Assembly (NCBI GenBank): GCA_001800075.1
Contig: MGUR01000028.1
Location: 1-7,914 of the forward strand
Source: Elusimicrobia bacterium RIFCSPLOWO2_01_FULL_59_12
GTDB lineage: Bacteria > Elusimicrobiota > Elusimicrobia > 2-01-FULL-59-12
DNA length: 7,914 bases
Reading direction: 5' to 3'
In this document: in pieces, positions 6,156 through 7,914 of the stretch
How the letters are laid out: the number at the start of each line of letters is the position of its first letter
Position numbering within the stretch: position 1 is the stretch's first letter
Program-made: the position numbers and the translations under genes
Notes under the pieces: model-generated
The model's database searches: none
The model's input: the letters and a program-made list of their open reading frames with translations, nothing else
What the model was told of the DNA's origin: nothing

Positions 6156-6916
6156 GTGTCGTTATCCGCCGATATGAGGTCATCCTCTTTGGCTGCGTTG
6201 TGCTTTTGTCCGGCGCTGTCATCCCGGCCAAATGGGAACCGCCCTTCCGGCCCTATCCGCTCCCCCTGGTCGAACCCCTGCCGCAGCGCCCCTGGATCGC
6301 TCTGACGTTTGACGATGGACCCCACGCCGGCCGGACCGAACAGCTGCTGGCTGTTTTGAAAAAAGCCCGCGTGCCGGCGACGTTCTTTGTCGTTGGAAAA
6401 ATGGCGGACCGGTATCCTCAGCTCCTCCGCCGGATATCCGATGACGGACACCAGCTTGCCAACCACACCTACAGCCATCCGAATTTGTCCGGTCTGTCGG
6501 ATGACAACGTGATAGGGGAGTTGGAACAGACCCGTGATGTCATCCAGCGATTGACCGGCCAAAAATCCACCTTGTTTCGGCCGCCGGGGGGGGATTTCAG
6601 CCGGCGGACGGTCCGCGTGACGTCTCAAGCGGGCTATCAGATGGTGCTTTGGAGCATCCTGTCGCGTGATTTGAACGGGACCCCGCCGGGGACGATGCGC
6701 CGCCGCATCCTTCAGAATGCGGCGGACGGCGGCATCGTGCTCATGCACTCGGGGATGCCGAATACCATCGCGATGCTGCCGGACCTCATCGCGCAGCTCA
6801 AAGATCGCGGATTTCATTTTGTCACGGTATCCACCCTGCTGGGTTTGCCGGACATGCACCGTCCCGACCCCGCCGAAACGCCTCTGCTGCAGACCGCCGC
6901 CGGCAAGCAATACTAA
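6125..6916 (+). CDS. Membrane-anchored polysaccharide deacetylase (NodB homology domain)
   Basis: This is a carbohydrate esterase family 4 enzyme, predicted to remove N-acetyl groups from peptidoglycan or another amino-sugar polymer outside the inner membrane. The 263-residue product has a basic N terminus and one hydrophobic segment (about 18-35) that looks like a signal anchor. The catalytic domain follows: motif 1 TFDDGP (61-66) with base and metal Asp residues 63/64, motif 2 HTYSHP (114-119) with both metal His residues, and motif 3 RPPGGD (152-157). Motif 4 is WSILSRDLNG, where the usual DW is DL, and motif 5 is VLMHSG with the catalytic His208. All catalytic residues are therefore present. 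The ATG at 6125 was chosen over a TTG at 6119; no strong ribosome site separates them. It ends 14 nt before mltG, suggesting joint expression. The exact substrate (GlcNAc or MurNAc of peptidoglycan, or an exopolysaccharide) is unknown. Confidence 0.9.
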   Translation: MSAILRKLRLRVVIRRYEVILFGCVVLLSGAVIPAKWEPPFRPYPLPLVEPLPQRPWIALTFDDGPHAGRTEQLLAVLKKARVPATFFVVGKMADRYPQLLRRISDDGHQLANHTYSHPNLSGLSDDNVIGELEQTRDVIQRLTGQKSTLFRPPGGDFSRRTVRVTSQAGYQMVLWSILSRDLNGTPPGTMRRRILQNAADGGIVLMHSGMPNTIAMLPDLIAQLKDRGFHFVTVSTLLGLPDMHRPDPAETPLLQTAAGKQY

Positions 6917-6930
6917 CCCCTCCCCTTCCG

Positions 6931-7866
6931 ATGAATAAGAAATGGATCCTAGGCGCCGGGACAGTCGTTTTGGGACTTCCGCTTGCCCTCTGGATCTGGC
7001 CCGGCCATCACGCCCCACAGCCCTTTGTGGTCCCCAAGGGCGCCGCCGCGTCCGAGGTCGCCCGCGATTTGCGGGACGCGAAGCTGATCGGTTCCCGGCG
7101 GCTCTTTTTAGCGTGGGTCAAAATCCAGCGGGATCCGGGCTCGATACGGCCCGGCGTTTATCAGCTCGCTCCCGGCTGGACCGGGTTTCATATCGCCCGG
7201 CAGCTTCGCCGCGGTCCTCCGCTGGTCCGCGTGACGTTTCCTGAGGGCTGGATGGCCAAGCAAATGGCGGAGCTTCTGGAAGCCCGCGGAATCGCTTCCG
7301 TGGCCGGGTTTATGGACATCGTCAAGAAGGAAAAGCGGGAAGGGTATCTCTTCCCGGACACGTATTTTTTCAACCAGGGGCTTGAGGCCCGGCAGGTCGT
7401 CAACCGGATGATCGATCGATTTCACGAACAAGCGCCGAAAGATATGGCCGTTCAAGCCAAAGCCCTGAAGCTGTCGTATGGCCACATCGTGACGCTCGCT
7501 TCGTTAGTGGAAAAGGAAGCCCGGGTCCCCCAGGAGCGTGCAGTCATTGCGGGAGTGTTCTATAATCGGCTCCGCAAGCGGTGGCGTTTGGAATCGTGCG
7601 CGTCCGTCGAGTACGCTCTGGGAAAATGGAAGCGCAAATTGAGCTATAAAGACCTCGCGGTCGACTCGCCGTACAATACCTACCTGCATTTCGGCTTGCC
7701 GCCCGGCCCGATCTGCAATCCCGGCCAAGCGGCGCTCGAAGCCGCGGCCCACCCGGCGGCGACCGACATGATGTTCTTCATCGCCGAAGGAGACGGAACA
7801 CACCGTTTTTCGAGATACTACAAAGAACATCTCGAGGGGAAGAGACAGAGGAAAAATCATGACTGA
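6931..7866 (+). CDS. mltG: Endolytic murein transglycosylase MltG (YceG-like)
   Basis: MltG is an inner-membrane lytic transglycosylase that cuts nascent peptidoglycan strands internally and is thought to set glycan chain length and terminate synthesis. The 311-residue product has an N-terminal membrane helix (about 5-23). A LysM-like portion follows (FVVPKGAAASEVARDLRDAK to RPGVYQLAPGWTGFHIARQL). The YceG catalytic domain includes FPEGWMAKQMAELL, EGYLFPDTYFF and LASLVEKEA, where Glu194 corresponds to the catalytic Glu of the family (E. coli Glu218). It also has AGVFYNRLRKRWRLES, SPYNTYLHFGLPPGPICNPG and ALEAAAHPA. The position usually occupied by SDPTV reads SCASVEYALG, a mild departure. The 14 bases before the ATG are C-rich with no Shine-Dalgarno, so it may rely on coupling to the deacetylase gene. 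Length is on the short side of normal and the protein appears complete. Confidence 0.94.
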   Translation: MNKKWILGAGTVVLGLPLALWIWPGHHAPQPFVVPKGAAASEVARDLRDAKLIGSRRLFLAWVKIQRDPGSIRPGVYQLAPGWTGFHIARQLRRGPPLVRVTFPEGWMAKQMAELLEARGIASVAGFMDIVKKEKREGYLFPDTYFFNQGLEARQVVNRMIDRFHEQAPKDMAVQAKALKLSYGHIVTLASLVEKEARVPQERAVIAGVFYNRLRKRWRLESCASVEYALGKWKRKLSYKDLAVDSPYNTYLHFGLPPGPICNPGQAALEAAAHPAATDMMFFIAEGDGTHRFSRYYKEHLEGKRQRKNHD

Positions 7867-7914
7867 TGCCCGTGTCGTCATTCCCGCGGAAGCGGTCCTC
7901 CACACTACACCGGC
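7859..7914 (+). CDS. Probable start of a downstream gene, reading into a repeat (partial)
   Basis: An ATG at 7859 overlaps the end of mltG by 8 nt in another frame and is preceded by GAGG (7848-7851) at 7 nt, a good ribosome site. The frame stays open to the window edge and reads MTDARVVIPAEAVLHTTP. From about codon 7 onward the sequence is the dispersed repeat, not gene-specific protein. Either the next gene has had the repeat inserted near its 5' end, or this start is a relic and the repeat is intergenic. The product cannot be named. Confidence 0.4.
   Translation, partial: MTDARVVIPAEAVLHTTP
7877..7914. repeat. Second copy of the cinA-type palindromic repeat (cut by window edge)
   Basis: GTCATTCCCGCGGAAG at 7877-7892 followed by CGGTCCTCCACAC matches the complement of the right end of the cinA repeat (5254 leftward). 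There are two substitutions over the first 30 bases, then one indel and a few changes. The copy is therefore inverted relative to the one in cinA. It begins 10 nt after the mltG stop, and only 38 bases are visible. Read in this direction both copies encode VIPAEAVLHT. The two substitutions are a paired swap that keeps the terminal stem. Confidence 0.85.

Noticed and set aside
6215..6240. The VIPAKWEP stretch in the deacetylase (GTCATCCCGGCCAAATGGG) as a decayed third copy of the cinA-type repeat.
   Set aside because: Only about a dozen bases resemble the repeat end, the stem is not maintained, and it lies at the end of a normal membrane segment. Chance similarity is more likely.
1..7914. CRISPR arrays, tRNA or rRNA genes, full insertion sequences, phage or toxin-antitoxin genes, or an undescribed defence system.
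   Set aside because: No regularly spaced repeats, RNA gene signatures, transposase or defence-type domains were seen on either strand. Nearly all sequence is explained by recognised housekeeping genes plus the palindromic repeats.

Overview
The window reads as an ordinary bacterial chromosome segment, GC-rich and fully coding on the + strand, with unusually conspicuous small repeats between and inside the genes. It holds a complete branched-chain amino acid type ABC transporter operon in the canonical order livK-livH-livM-livG-livF (51-4715). This is followed at 1 nt by cinA (4717-6069), then a membrane-anchored NodB-family polysaccharide deacetylase (6125-6916) and the endolytic transglycosylase mltG (6931-7866). 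The last codons of an upstream gene (1-39) and the probable first codons of a downstream gene (7859-7914) lie at the edges. The lipoprotein signal on the binding protein and the PG-remodelling genes fit a bacterium, probably diderm. Nothing in the window fixes the phylum; an uncultured, repeat-rich lineage is a guess.

Region 1 (1-4715): LivK captures a small ligand outside the inner membrane, LivH and LivM form the membrane channel, and LivG and LivF are the paired ATPases. The operon is interrupted twice by strong hairpin repeats: 2088-2129 between livH and livM, and 3161-3239 between livM and livG. Each begins exactly 3 nt after a stop codon. livG and livF overlap by 8 nt, as expected for tightly coupled ATPase subunits.

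Region 2 (4717-6069): CinA has both usual domains (MoaB/MogA-like and PncC-type NMN deamidase) but is about 36 residues longer than normal. The extra length is a palindromic mobile repeat (about 5147-5254) inserted in frame and translated as part of the protein. A second, inverted copy of this repeat starts at 7877, just after mltG, and runs off the window. The two copies differ at two positions that pair with each other in a small stem with a GGAA loop, an apparent compensatory change.

Region 3 (6070-7914): a 55-nt AT-richer gap with small dyads precedes the deacetylase, so a new transcription unit may begin there. The deacetylase and mltG probably act together on cell-wall glycan. No RNA genes, CRISPR arrays, full insertion sequences or phage genes were seen. 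The most interesting content is the repeat biology: an in-frame repeat in a housekeeping enzyme, and hairpin elements that subdivide a transporter operon.
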